A stretch of DNA of 57,452 nt from Marinibacterium sp. (GCA_025800215.1 JAOXSC010000108.1:1-57452), one strand, 5' to 3'. Shown: positions 18,476 through 27,804, numbered from the stretch's first letter. Notes: generated by a model from the sequence alone, not told the origin. A program made the numbers and translations.

Positions 18476-19426
18476 ATGCGCATCGGGTTCATCGGTCTGG
18501 GCAATGTGGGCGGCAAGCTGGCAGGCACCCTGATCCGCAACGGGCATGACGTGACGGTTCATGATCTCGACGCGGGGCTTGTGGCCCGTCAGGTGGAAGC
18601 CGGGGCGCGGGCGGGCGACAAGCCCCGCGCGCTGATGAATGCCTGCGATGCGGTGGTCACCTGCCTTCCGAGCCCGGCGGCCAGTGCGGCGGTGCTGGAC
18701 GACATGATGCCCGACATCGGGCCGGGCAAGATCTGGCTTGAAATGTCCACCACCGACGCGGCCGAGGTTCAGCGCCTGGGCGCGCAGGTCATCGCTCGGG
18801 GTGGTGAGGCGGTGGATTGCCCGGTGTCGGGGGGCTGTCACCGGGCCGATACGGGCAATATCGCGATCTTTGCGGGCTGTGACCGGGCGACCTTTGACCG
18901 GGTGCTGCCCTTGCTGACGACGATGGGGCGGCGGATCCTGCATACAGGGGGCTTGGGCAGTGCGAGCATCCTCAAGGTCATCACCAACTATCTGGCCACC
19001 GCCAATCTGGTCAGCTGCGCCGAAGCGCTGAGCGTAGCAGGGGCGGCCGGCATGGATCTGGCCACCACCTTTGAGGCGATCCGCATGTCATCGGGCAATT
19101 CCTTTGTGCATGAAACCGAAAGCCAGGTGATCCTGAATGGCAGCCGGGACATTTCCTTTACCATGGATCTGGTGGCCAAGGATATCGGGCTCTTCCAGGA
19201 GGTTGCGGATCGCAGCGGCGTGCCGCTTGATCTCAACCCGCTGCTGATCGAGATCTTTCGCGACGGTATCGCCCGCTATGGCGCGCGCGAACTGTCGCCC
19301 AACATCATCCGCCGGATCGAAGAGGCCGCAGGTCTTGATATTCGGGCGCCGGGCTTTCCCGCGCAGATGGTCGACGACGAACCCGAAGCCCCCGGCGCCG
19401 AGGTGACCCCTCGGGGTCTGGCCTGA
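18476..19426 (+). CDS. 3-hydroxyisobutyrate dehydrogenase-like NAD(P)-dependent oxidoreductase
   Basis: The 316-residue protein opens MRIGFIGLGNVGGKLA, the NAD(P)-binding GxGxxG signature, followed by DCPVSGGCHRADTGN, the substrate-binding motif of beta-hydroxyacid dehydrogenases, and LKVITNYLATANL with the expected catalytic lysine. The exact substrate (3-hydroxyisobutyrate, tartronate semialdehyde or other) cannot be told from sequence alone. ATG 18476 follows GGGAGGGG. The 14-bp palindrome at 18445 overlaps its leader. Confidence 0.9.
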   Translation: MRIGFIGLGNVGGKLAGTLIRNGHDVTVHDLDAGLVARQVEAGARAGDKPRALMNACDAVVTCLPSPAASAAVLDDMMPDIGPGKIWLEMSTTDAAEVQRLGAQVIARGGEAVDCPVSGGCHRADTGNIAIFAGCDRATFDRVLPLLTTMGRRILHTGGLGSASILKVITNYLATANLVSCAEALSVAGAAGMDLATTFEAIRMSSGNSFVHETESQVILNGSRDISFTMDLVAKDIGLFQEVADRSGVPLDLNPLLIEIFRDGIARYGARELSPNIIRRIEEAAGLDIRAPGFPAQMVDDEPEAPGAEVTPRGLA

Positions 19427-19474
19427 GCCTGCCAGATGCGCTAGGCACCCCTGGTGCAGGCAGCAAGGGGCAGC

Positions 19475-19963
19475 ATGATGGACGACCACACCCGCGACGA
19501 GATCCTGGCCGAGGTGCGCATCGCCCCCGCACGGCGCTGGCTGGGCGTTGGCATGATCGGTCTGATGGCGGTGATCGTGCTGTATGTCGCCTTTGCCACG
19601 CCGCCGGATTTCGGCTGGCAGGTGTTTCTGATCGTGGTGGGGGGCGCGTCAATCTGGTTGGCCGAACGGATGCGGCGGGCCACCGAACTGTCCCTGCAAC
19701 TGACCCGCGAGGTGCTGCGCGACAGCTCGGGCACGGTGCTGGCACGGGTGGATGAGATCGACACGATTGATCGCGGCATGTTTGCGTTCAAACCGTCGAA
19801 CGGCGCGCTGCTGACGCTGCGCCGCCCCGCGGTGGCGGTCTGGCGGCCGGGCCTGTGGTGGCGCGTGGGCCGCCGTCTGGGTCTGGGCGGCGTCACGGTG
19901 GCGTCGGAAACCAAGGCGATGCTGGAAATCCTGTCGGCGCTGCAGCTTGAGCGTCAGCAATAA
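19475..19963 (+). CDS. Small inner-membrane protein of unknown function
   Basis: The product of about 162 residues has two membrane segments near residues 25-65 (GMIGLMAVIVLYVAF and WQVFLIVVGGASIWL) followed by a beta-rich cytoplasmic part (LTREVLRDSSGTVLARVDEID ... ALLTLRRPAVAVWRP), a pattern seen in PH-like domain membrane proteins. ATG 19475 (alternatively the next codon) follows AAGGGG. It lies 48 bases after the preceding oxidoreductase gene and may be in its transcript. No family recognised. Confidence 0.8.
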   Translation: MMDDHTRDEILAEVRIAPARRWLGVGMIGLMAVIVLYVAFATPPDFGWQVFLIVVGGASIWLAERMRRATELSLQLTREVLRDSSGTVLARVDEIDTIDRGMFAFKPSNGALLTLRRPAVAVWRPGLWWRVGRRLGLGGVTVASETKAMLEILSALQLERQQ

Positions 19964-20106
19964 CGCCCGATCCGGATTGCAATGAATTTCCCGATGGCTG
20001 CGACATTTTATCCGATATTTGATTGAGTTTTGCCCAATCCCTGCGCAAGCTGGGGCCGTGATGACCTGACGTTAACGTCTCTGTCACATGTCGTGTTGCT
20101 CAATCT

Positions 20107-20124
20107 CCGCTGATGCGTCAGCGG
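20107..20124. promoter_or_regulatory. Palindrome upstream of glutamate dehydrogenase-type gene
   Basis: CCGCTGA / TCAGCGG form a seven-base-pair stem with loop TGCG, ending 20 bases before the start codon. The core GCTGATGCGTCAGC is the reverse complement of the element at 18445-18458. Confidence 0.45.
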
Positions 20125-20144
20125 CCACGAATCGGAGAAACAAT

Positions 20145-21575
20145 ATGTCCCCCAGAAACGAACCCACCTTTCGCGAAAGCGTGGATCTGATGTTCAACCG
20201 CGCCGTGGCGCTGATGGATCTTGCGCCGGGGCTCGAAGAAAAGATCCGCGTCTGCAATGCCACCTACACGGTGCGCTTCGGGGTGCGGCTGCGGGGGCAG
20301 ATCCAGACATTCGTAGGCTACCGGTCGGTGCATTCCGAACATATGGAGCCCGTGAAGGGCGGGATCCGCTATGCGCCATCGGTCAATCAGGACGAGGTCG
20401 AGGCGCTGGCGGCGCTCATGACCTATAAATGCGCGCTGGTCGAAGCACCGTTTGGCGGCTCCAAAGGGGGGCTGTGCATCGACCCGCGCAATTATGACGA
20501 ACACGAGCTGGAACAGATCACCCGGCGCTTTGCCTATGAACTGGCCAAGCGCGACCTTATCAACCCCAGCCAGAACGTGCCCGCGCCCGATATGGGCACG
20601 GGCGAACGCGAAATGGCCTGGATGGCCGACCAATATGCACGGATGAACACCACCGACATCAATGCGCGCGCCTGTGTGACGGGCAAGCCGTTGAATGCAG
20701 GCGGTATTTCCGGCCGGGTCGAAGCAACGGGCCGGGGCGTGCAATATGCGCTGCGCGAATTCTTCCGCGACCCGCGCGACATGGCCAAGGCGGGGCTAAC
20801 GGGCAGCCTGGATGGCAAGCGGGTGATCGTGCAGGGCCTGGGCAATGTGGGGTATCACGCCGCCAAATTCCTGGCCGAAGAAGATGGCTGCATCATCACC
20901 GGCATCATCGAGCGCGACGGGGCGCTGTTCAATCCCGATGGTCTAGATGTTGCGGCGGTGCATAACTGGATGCGCAGCCATGGCGGCATTGCAGGCTTTC
21001 CCGACGCGGCCCACACCGCCGAAGGTGGCGCGGTGATGGAAGAAGACTGCGACATCCTTATCCCGGCCGCATTGGAAGGTGTGATCAATCTGGAAAATGC
21101 AGCCCGCATCAAGGCGCCGCTGATCATCGAGGCAGCGAACGGGCCCGTGACTGCAGGGGCCGATGATGTGCTGCGCCAGAAGGGGACGGTGATCATCCCC
21201 GACATGTATGCCAATGCGGGCGGTGTGACGGTGTCCTATTTCGAATGGGTCAAGAACCTCAGCCACATCCGCTTTGGCCGCATGCAGCGCCGCCAGGAAG
21301 AAGCCCAGCACAAGCTGATCATCGACGAGCTTGAGCGTCTGAGCGCCGATAGCGGGGTGGGCTGGCAGCTCAGCCCGGATTTCAAACAGAAATACATGCG
21401 CGGCGCGGGTGAGCTGGAGCTGGTGCGCTCGGGGCTCGATGACACGATGCGGATCGCCTATCAGTCGATGCGCGATGTCTGGCACGGGCGCGACGATGTC
21501 GAAGACCTGCGCACCGCCGCCTATCTGGTGGCGATTGGCAAGGTGGCGGACAGTTATCGGGCCAAGGGGCTGTGA
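20145..21575 (+). CDS. gdhA: Glu/Leu/Phe/Val dehydrogenase (glutamate dehydrogenase type)
   Basis: The 476-residue protein has the family core: KGGIRYAPSV, then TYKCALVEAPFGGSKGG with the catalytic lysine region, PAPDMGTGEREMAW, and the Rossmann segment KRVIVQGLGNVGYHAAKFL near residue 230. Length and motifs fit NAD-linked glutamate dehydrogenases, interconverting glutamate and 2-oxoglutarate plus ammonia; leucine dehydrogenase activity cannot be excluded. ATG 20145 follows CGGAGAAA. The leader contains the palindrome at 20107-20124. Confidence 0.93.
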   Translation: MSPRNEPTFRESVDLMFNRAVALMDLAPGLEEKIRVCNATYTVRFGVRLRGQIQTFVGYRSVHSEHMEPVKGGIRYAPSVNQDEVEALAALMTYKCALVEAPFGGSKGGLCIDPRNYDEHELEQITRRFAYELAKRDLINPSQNVPAPDMGTGEREMAWMADQYARMNTTDINARACVTGKPLNAGGISGRVEATGRGVQYALREFFRDPRDMAKAGLTGSLDGKRVIVQGLGNVGYHAAKFLAEEDGCIITGIIERDGALFNPDGLDVAAVHNWMRSHGGIAGFPDAAHTAEGGAVMEEDCDILIPAALEGVINLENAARIKAPLIIEAANGPVTAGADDVLRQKGTVIIPDMYANAGGVTVSYFEWVKNLSHIRFGRMQRRQEEAQHKLIIDELERLSADSGVGWQLSPDFKQKYMRGAGELELVRSGLDDTMRIAYQSMRDVWHGRDDVEDLRTAAYLVAIGKVADSYRAKGL

Positions 21576-21595
21576 AATCACGGGAATCGCGCTAT

Positions 21596-21650
21596 CCTTT
21601 CGGGGGCGACGCAAGGGATCCGATCCTCGGACCCCGTCACGCCCGAAAGG
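21596..21650 (+). other. Long stem-loop between gdhA and the outer-membrane gene
   Basis: CCTTTCGGG(G)GCG at 21596-21608 pairs with CGCCCGAAAGG at 21640-21650, one bulged base, enclosing a loop with its own GGATCCGATCC pairing. It ends nine bases before the ATG at 21660. It may attenuate read-through from gdhA or mask the ribosome site of the next gene. Confidence 0.5.
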
Positions 21651-21659
21651 TCAGAGCAG

Positions 21660-22610
21660 ATGTCCAGACCCGGTCTTGTCCCTGATATGCCCGCGCAGAG
21701 CCCCTGCGCCAGGGTTGCGCTGGTGTTGCTCGGGTTGGCTCTGGGTGGCCTTGGATGGGTGGATGCTGCGCGCGCGCAAGGCGGCCCGCCCGCCGGCTGG
21801 AGCACGCGGGCTGATGGGCTTTTCAGCTATCAGGGCCAGACCGACCTGTCGGACGGGGGCGCCTTTTCGGTGGGGCGCGGGTTTCTGCGCGGATCGGCGA
21901 TCTACCGGTCCGATCAGGGCTATTCGGCGGGGCTGTCGATCGGGTTGGGGCGGTATGCCTATGATTTCAGCAACACCGGCGCGGACCCTTGGGATGATGT
22001 CATCGACCTGCGCCTGACCGCGCCGATGCGCTTTGACACCGGAGCGCGGTCGAGTGTGTTTCTGGCGCCATCGCTGCGGTATGATTACGAACGCGACGCC
22101 AGCGCGTCGGACGGGCAGACCTATGGTCTCTTCGGCGGGATCAGCTGGCGGATCAATGACCGGTTGACCATCGGCCCGGCCTTTGGCGCCTTCAGCGAGA
22201 TCGGCAATGACGACTGGGATGTGTTTCCGGCCGTTCTGGTCGACTGGCAGATCGCCGAGCGCTGGCGGCTGAGCACCGCACAGGCCCCCGGCGCCACGCA
22301 GGGGCCGGGCCTGTCGCTGACCTACAGCCCCAATGACACGTTCCGCTATGGGCTGACCGCGCGGTATGAGCGCAACCGGTTTGCGCTCGATGATGACGGC
22401 ATTGCGCCGGGCGGCGTTGGTCAGGACAGCAGCCTGCCGGTGGCGCTGTCGGTGCAATATGCGCCGAACCCCGCCACATCGCTGAGCGCGTTTGTGGGGG
22501 CAGAATTCAACGGCGAACTGGTGCTTGAAGATCAGGATGGCGCCAAGGTCAGCCGTCAGGATTACGACACCGCGCCCATTGCCGGGATCTCGTTCCGCCT
22601 GGCGTTCTGA
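21660..22610 (+). CDS. MipA/OmpV-like outer-membrane beta-barrel protein
   Basis: The 316-residue protein has a long signal region (ARVALVLLGLALGGLGWVDAARAQ), then alternating amphipathic strands rich in aromatic and glycine residues (SAGLSIGLGRYAYDF, VFLAPSLRYDYERDAS) and a C-terminal ISFRLAF whose terminal phenylalanine is the usual BAM recognition signal. This fits MipA/OmpV, a scaffold-like barrel family; I cannot place it more precisely. The upstream stem-loop separates it from gdhA. Confidence 0.8.
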   Translation: MSRPGLVPDMPAQSPCARVALVLLGLALGGLGWVDAARAQGGPPAGWSTRADGLFSYQGQTDLSDGGAFSVGRGFLRGSAIYRSDQGYSAGLSIGLGRYAYDFSNTGADPWDDVIDLRLTAPMRFDTGARSSVFLAPSLRYDYERDASASDGQTYGLFGGISWRINDRLTIGPAFGAFSEIGNDDWDVFPAVLVDWQIAERWRLSTAQAPGATQGPGLSLTYSPNDTFRYGLTARYERNRFALDDDGIAPGGVGQDSSLPVALSVQYAPNPATSLSAFVGAEFNGELVLEDQDGAKVSRQDYDTAPIAGISFRLAF

Positions 22611-22721
22611 GCATCGCCCATATCGCCGATGCGGCAGAACGCGCGGCATCCTGCAGGTTCACGGCATTGATACCGCTTGGCAAAGCTGCTTCTATCCTGC
22701 CTGAACATCAGGGAGGGGCTC

Positions 22722-23975
22722 ATGCGATTTTCCGCGCTGCGCATTCTGGGCGAAGGTCTGACCGGCAATTCCGGCTGGCGGCCCCATTGGCGCGACCCCG
22801 AGCCCAAGTCCGACTATGACATCGTCATCATCGGCGGCGGGGGGCACGGGCTGAGCACGGCCTATTATCTGGCGCGCGAACACGGGCTGCGCAATGTGGC
22901 GGTGCTGGAAAAGGGCTATATCGGTGGCGGCAATGTGGGGCGCAACACCACCATCGTGCGGGCCAATTATTTTCTGCCCGGCAACTCGGAATTCTATTCC
23001 CATTCGCTCAGGCTGTGGGAAGGGCTCGAGCCCGAGCTGAACTACAACGTCATGCATTCGCAACGCGGCATCATCGGGCTGTTTCATTCCGATGCGCAAC
23101 GCGATGCGGCGGTGCGGCGGGGCAATGCGATGATCAACCAGGGCGATGACGCGGTGCTGCTGGACCGCGACGGGGTACGCGCCCACGCGCCCTATATCAA
23201 TTTCGACAATCCGCGGTTTCCGGTTTACGGGGGCCTTTATCACCCGCGCGGGGGCACGGCGCGCCATGATGCGGTGGCCTGGGGCTATGCGCGCGGGGCC
23301 GATCAGCGCGGTGTCGATCTGATCCAGAATTGCGAGGTCACGGGCATCGACATCGAAGGCGGGCGCGTGACCGGCGTGCAGACCACACGCGGGGCGATCC
23401 GTGCCAGGAAGGTCGGCATCGTGGTCGCGGGCCGGTCGAGCCAGGTCGCCGCGATGGCGGGGATGCGCCTGCCGATTGAAAGCCATGTGCTGCAGGCCTT
23501 TGTGTCCGAAGGGCTCAAGCCCTGCATCGACTGCGTGATTAGCTTTGGCATGGGGCATTTCTATATCAGCCAGTCCGACAAGGGTGGGTTGGTCTTTGGC
23601 GGCGATCTGGATTTCTATGCCTCATATGCGCAGCGCGGCAACCTGCCCATGGCCGAACATGTGATGGAGGCGGGCATGGCGCTGATGCCGATGATCGGCA
23701 AGGCCAAGGTGCTGCGCAGCTGGGGCGGGATCATGGACATGTCGCCTGATGGCTCGCCCATCATCGACCGGACGCCGATCGACGGGCTCTATCTGAATTG
23801 CGGGTGGTGTTATGGCGGGTTCAAGGCGGTGCCGGGATCGGGTCACGCCTTTGCCCATCTGATGGCGACGGGGCGGCCGCATCCGGTGGCGGCGCCGTTC
23901 CGGCTGGATCGCTTTGCCACGGGCCGGGGGCTCATGGACGAAGAGGGCACCGGCGCGCAGCACAATCTGCACTGA
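22722..23975 (+). CDS. soxB: Sarcosine oxidase subunit beta
   Basis: The 417-residue subunit carries the FAD motif YDIVIIGGGGHGLSTAYYL near residue 32, and TARHDAVAWGYARGA, whose histidine (about residue 182) matches the covalent FMN attachment site of heterotetrameric sarcosine oxidase. The enzyme oxidises sarcosine to glycine and, with tetrahydrofolate, yields 5,10-methylene-THF plus hydrogen peroxide. ATG 22722 follows GGGAGGGG; the frame is open upstream from 22677 but that part is unlikely. First gene of soxBDAG. Confidence 0.97.
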   Translation: MRFSALRILGEGLTGNSGWRPHWRDPEPKSDYDIVIIGGGGHGLSTAYYLAREHGLRNVAVLEKGYIGGGNVGRNTTIVRANYFLPGNSEFYSHSLRLWEGLEPELNYNVMHSQRGIIGLFHSDAQRDAAVRRGNAMINQGDDAVLLDRDGVRAHAPYINFDNPRFPVYGGLYHPRGGTARHDAVAWGYARGADQRGVDLIQNCEVTGIDIEGGRVTGVQTTRGAIRARKVGIVVAGRSSQVAAMAGMRLPIESHVLQAFVSEGLKPCIDCVISFGMGHFYISQSDKGGLVFGGDLDFYASYAQRGNLPMAEHVMEAGMALMPMIGKAKVLRSWGGIMDMSPDGSPIIDRTPIDGLYLNCGWCYGGFKAVPGSGHAFAHLMATGRPHPVAAPFRLDRFATGRGLMDEEGTGAQHNLH

Positions 23976-23998
23976 GCGCGGGAGAGAACCGTGGGATC

Positions 23999-24021
23999 AG
24001 GTATTTTCAGCCACAAAGAAG
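23999..24021 (+). repeat. Single copy of dispersed 23-bp repeat (half-palindrome)
   Basis: AGGTATTT, three bases (TCA), then GCCACAAAGAAG. It matches both arms of the hairpins at 50877-50935 and 54040-54098 at all 20 fixed positions. It lies in the soxB-soxD gap, 15 bases before the soxD start. Confidence 0.75.
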
Positions 24022-24036
24022 CAGCAGGAGCGTAGG

Positions 24037-24300
24037 ATGCGGATCCCTTGTCCCATTTGCGGCGCGCGCGACCGGCGCGAATTCTATTACCAGGGCGCGG
24101 CGTCGATGCTGGCGCGGCCTGATCCGGGCGCTGAGCCCGAGGTCTGGGATGCCTATCTGCATCTGCGCGACAACCCCGCCGGTGAGACGCGCGAGCTGTG
24201 GTATCACGCCAGCGGCTGCGGCGCATGGCTGGTGGTGACGCGCGATACGGTGACCCATGACATAGCAGGCGCCGAGCTGGCATCGGAGGGGACGCGATGA
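24037..24300 (+). CDS. soxD: Sarcosine oxidase subunit delta
   Basis: The 87-residue zinc-binding subunit starts MRIPCPICGARDRREFYYQG and has a second metal-ligand group in YHASGCGAWL, giving the three-cysteine plus histidine zinc site expected for SoxD. The start at 24037 is fixed by GGAG eight bases upstream. The stop overlaps soxA as ATGA. The gap from soxB contains the 23-bp repeat at 23999. Confidence 0.96.
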   Translation: MRIPCPICGARDRREFYYQGAASMLARPDPGAEPEVWDAYLHLRDNPAGETRELWYHASGCGAWLVVTRDTVTHDIAGAELASEGTR

Positions 24301-27233
24301 GGATTGCGGGCAAGGGGCGCATTGACCGGTCGCGCCCGGTGCGGTTTCGGTTCGATGGCGTCGCTTATGACGGGTTTGCGGGCGATACGGTGGCGTCTGC
24401 CCTGCTGGCGCAGGGGGTCAGGCTGTTTGGCCGGTCCTTTAAATATCACCGGCCGCGCGGCGTGCTGACGGCGGGCAGCGAAGAGCCCAACGCCCTGATC
24501 ACCCTGGGCCAGGGGCCGGGGCAGGAGCCGAATGTGCGCGCCACCATGCAGGAGATCCACGAAGGTCTGGAGGTGTCGAGCCAGAACCGCTGGCCAAGCC
24601 TGGCGACGGATCTGCTGTCGGTGAATGATCTGGCGGCGCCTTTTCTGGGGGCGGGGTTTTATTACAAGACCTTCATATGGCCGCGCGCCTTCTGGGAGCG
24701 TGTCTATGAGCCGCTGATCCGGCGGGCTGCGGGGCTGGGGGCGCTGTCGCCCGAGGCCGTGGAGGAGCGCCACGAAAAGGCCTATGCCTTTTGCGATCTG
24801 CTGGTGATTGGGGCGGGGCCGGCAGGATTGATGGCGGCGCTGACGGCGGCGCGGGCAGGGGCGGATGTGATCCTGGCCGATGAGAGCTTTGAGATGGGCG
24901 GGCGGCTTCTGGCCGAGGATGAGCCGGTCGCGAGTTTGCCGGGGCCTGCATGGGTTGCGTCCGTTCTGGCCGAGCTGCGCGCGCTGGACAATGTGCGCCT
25001 GATGCCGCGCACCACGGTGACGGGGGTGTATGATCACGGCACCTATGGGGCGCTTGAACGGGTGTCGGGCCATCGCCCACCCGGTGCGGCGGATCTGCCG
25101 CGCGAGTGCTTCTGGCGCATCGTGGCGCGCCGCGCGGTGCTGGCGGCGGGCGCGATCGAGCGTCCGGTGGCGTTTCGCAACAATGACCGGCCCGGCATCA
25201 TGATGGCGGGCGCGATGCGGGCCTATCTGCATCGCTGGGGCGTGGCGCCCGGCGGTGCGGTTGCGGTGTTCGGCAACAGCGACGCGGTGCATCGCACCGC
25301 CCGTGATCTGCTGGCGGCGGGCGTGCATGTGGCTGGCGTGATCGACAGCCGCGCCGACGCGCCCGATGCGCAGGATTACCGGGTGTATCGCGGTGCGGTG
25401 GTCACCGATACTGTCGGGCGGCGGGGGCTTGAGGCGCTGACGCTGCGCACCGCCGACGGGCGCTATGAAAAGCTGCAGGCCGATGCGCTCGCCATGAGCG
25501 GCGGCTGGAACCCGTCGGTGCATCTGACCTGTCATATGTCGGCGCGCCCGATCTGGCGCGATGACATTGCGGGGTTCGTGCCACGCCCCGGCGCGGTTGC
25601 GGGGCTGATCCCGGCAGGCGCCTGTGCGGGCAGCTTTTCCACCGCAGCCTGCCTGCGCGACGGGGCGGCGGCGGCGCGCGATGCGCTGGCCGATCTGGGC
25701 CTGACCCCGCCCGATGCCGATCTTCCCGCAGCGGACGACACACCCCATGGGATCGAACCGCTCTGGCAGGTGCCGGGGCGGGGGCGGGCCTGGCTCGATT
25801 TCCAGAACGACGTGACGGTCAAGGATGTCAAACAGGCCGCGCAGGAAAATTTCCGCTCGGTCGAGCATATGAAGCGCTATACGACCCAAGGGATGGCGGT
25901 CGATCAGGGCAAGAATTCCAACGTGGCCGCGCTGGCGGTGCTGGCCGATGCCACCGGGCGTGGGATCCGCGAAACGGGGACAACCACCTTTCGCCCGCCG
26001 TTCAGCCCGGTGTCGATTGCCGCGATGGGGGCCGGTGGCGCGGGCAAGGGGTTTGCGCCCGAACGCTTCACCACCAGCCACGCCGAAAGCGTGGCGCGCG
26101 GGGCGCCGATGATCGAGGCCGGGCTGTGGTACCGCCCGAGCTATTTCCCGCGCAAGGGCGAAACCCATTGGCGCGAAAGCTGTGATCGCGAAATCGGCCA
26201 TGTGCGCGACGCGGTGGGTGTGTGCGATGTGTCCACCCTGGGCAAGATCGACATTCAGGGCCCCGATGCGGCGGCGTTTCTGGATCTGCTTTACACCAAC
26301 CGGTTCAGCACGCTGAAACCGGGGCGGGTGCGCTATGGGTTGATGCTGCGCGAAGACGGGCATGTGATGGATGACGGCACCACCGCCTGTCTGGCCCCGC
26401 AGCATTACCTGATGACCACGACCACCGCCGCTGCGGGCGATGTGATGCGCCATCTGGACTGGGTGCGTCAGGGCCTGCGGCCGGATCTGGATGTGGCGGT
26501 GTCGTCGGTCACCGAACACTGGGCGCAGTTTGCCGTGGCGGGGCCGCGGTCTCGGGATCTGATCAACGGGCTGCTGGACAGCCCCATCGACGATGACAGC
26601 TTTCCCTACATGGCCTGTGGTGACGTCACGGTGCTGGGGGTCCGGGGGCGGTTGTTCCGGATCTCGTTTTCCGGCGAACACGGGTACGAGATCGCAGTGC
26701 CCGCGCGCTATGGTGACAGCCTGTTCCGCACGCTGGCCAAACGGGCCGAAGCCCTGGGCGGCGGCCTTTACGGGATGGAGGCGCTGAATGTGCTGCGCAT
26801 CGAAAAGGGCTTTGTCACCCATGCCGAAATCCACGGTCGCACCACCGCCTTTGACATCGGGATGGAGCGCATGGTGTCGCCGCACAAGGATTGCATCGGC
26901 AAGGCCCTGAGCCAGCGCCCCGGCCTGCACGGGCCGGATCGCGAACAGCTTGTGGGGCTCTACCCGGTGGGGGCGGTGCGCGAGCTGGTGGCGGGCGCGC
27001 ATCTGTTTTGCAGTGATGACGTGCCGGTCAGCGCCAATGATCAGGGCTATGTGACCTCGGCGGGGTATTCGCCCGCGATGGGGCGGATGATCGGCCTTGG
27101 ATTTCTCAGGAACGGCCGGGCGCGCTATGGAGAGACGCTGCGCATGGTCGATCATCTGCGGGGTATCGAAACCTTCTGTGTGGTCGAACGCCCGGTATTT
27201 CTGGACCAGAAAGGGGATCGGACCCGTGGTTGA
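24297..27233 (+). CDS. soxA: Sarcosine oxidase subunit alpha
   Basis: The 978-residue subunit has the expected three-part plan: an N-terminal 2Fe-2S-like domain without the cluster (RLFGRSFKYHRPRG near residue 45), an NAD-binding pyridine nucleotide-disulfide oxidoreductase domain (LVIGAGPAGLMAALTAARAG near 165, then YHRWGVAPGGAVAVFGNSD-like second Rossmann region), and a C-terminal aminomethyltransferase (GCV_T) domain from about 580 (VGVCDVSTLGKIDIQGPDA) that binds folate. It starts by ATGA overlap with soxD and overlaps soxG by eight bases. Confidence 0.97.
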   Translation: MRIAGKGRIDRSRPVRFRFDGVAYDGFAGDTVASALLAQGVRLFGRSFKYHRPRGVLTAGSEEPNALITLGQGPGQEPNVRATMQEIHEGLEVSSQNRWPSLATDLLSVNDLAAPFLGAGFYYKTFIWPRAFWERVYEPLIRRAAGLGALSPEAVEERHEKAYAFCDLLVIGAGPAGLMAALTAARAGADVILADESFEMGGRLLAEDEPVASLPGPAWVASVLAELRALDNVRLMPRTTVTGVYDHGTYGALERVSGHRPPGAADLPRECFWRIVARRAVLAAGAIERPVAFRNNDRPGIMMAGAMRAYLHRWGVAPGGAVAVFGNSDAVHRTARDLLAAGVHVAGVIDSRADAPDAQDYRVYRGAVVTDTVGRRGLEALTLRTADGRYEKLQADALAMSGGWNPSVHLTCHMSARPIWRDDIAGFVPRPGAVAGLIPAGACAGSFSTAACLRDGAAAARDALADLGLTPPDADLPAADDTPHGIEPLWQVPGRGRAWLDFQNDVTVKDVKQAAQENFRSVEHMKRYTTQGMAVDQGKNSNVAALAVLADATGRGIRETGTTTFRPPFSPVSIAAMGAGGAGKGFAPERFTTSHAESVARGAPMIEAGLWYRPSYFPRKGETHWRESCDREIGHVRDAVGVCDVSTLGKIDIQGPDAAAFLDLLYTNRFSTLKPGRVRYGLMLREDGHVMDDGTTACLAPQHYLMTTTTAAAGDVMRHLDWVRQGLRPDLDVAVSSVTEHWAQFAVAGPRSRDLINGLLDSPIDDDSFPYMACGDVTVLGVRGRLFRISFSGEHGYEIAVPARYGDSLFRTLAKRAEALGGGLYGMEALNVLRIEKGFVTHAEIHGRTTAFDIGMERMVSPHKDCIGKALSQRPGLHGPDREQLVGLYPVGAVRELVAGAHLFCSDDVPVSANDQGYVTSAGYSPAMGRMIGLGFLRNGRARYGETLRMVDHLRGIETFCVVERPVFLDQKGDRTRG

Positions 27234-27771
27234 ACTTGCAGCGCTAAGCCCCTGTGCGGGTCTGTTGCCCATCGCCCATGGCGATGTCACGCTAAGCGAG
27301 GTGGATCTGGGCCAGATCACCCTGATGCGCCCCTGGGCGGGGCGGCAGGCCGATCTGGCGGCGGCGCTCAAGGACGCGCATGGGCTGGCCTGGCCCGCCC
27401 CCGGTCGCGCCACTGGGCGAGCGGGTCAGCGGGCGATCTGGTTCGGGCTGGATCAGGTGGTGCTGGCAGGCCCTTCGCCGGATCCGGCGCTGGCGTCCTT
27501 TGGGGCGCTGGTGGATCAGTCCGATGGCTGGGCGGTGGTGCGGCTTGAGGGCGAAGGCGCCATCGCGGTGCTGTCGCGGCTGGTGCCCATCGACCTGCGC
27601 CCGTCGGTGTTCAAACGCGGCCACACCGCCCGCACGCAATTGCAGCACATGCCGGTGTCGCTGTCCAAGCTGGGCGACCGGGCCTTTGTGATCATGGGCG
27701 CGCGATCCATGGCGCAGACGCTGGTCGAAGATCTGAAAACCGCGATGGCGGGGGTGGCCGCGCGGGGGTAA
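27226..27771 (+). CDS. soxG: Sarcosine oxidase subunit gamma
   Basis: Starts at GTG 27226, overlapping soxA by eight bases, with AAGGGGA nine bases upstream; the frame is open further left but only as an alternative reading of soxA. The 181-residue product has VRLEGEGAIAVLSRLVPIDLRPSVF and HMPVSLSKLGDRAFVIMGARS, typical of the gamma subunit, which resembles a GcvT fragment and completes the heterotetramer. Last gene of the operon; no glyA or purU follows. Confidence 0.93.
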   Translation: MVELAALSPCAGLLPIAHGDVTLSEVDLGQITLMRPWAGRQADLAAALKDAHGLAWPAPGRATGRAGQRAIWFGLDQVVLAGPSPDPALASFGALVDQSDGWAVVRLEGEGAIAVLSRLVPIDLRPSVFKRGHTARTQLQHMPVSLSKLGDRAFVIMGARSMAQTLVEDLKTAMAGVAARG

Positions 27772-27804
27772 ACTGCCCCCCAACCCCTGATTCCGGAGAG
27801 CGCC

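Noticed and set aside
24204..27413. Long minus-strand open frame opposite soxA
   Set aside because: It is the reverse of the clear soxDAG genes and is low-complexity, Arg/Pro/His-rich.
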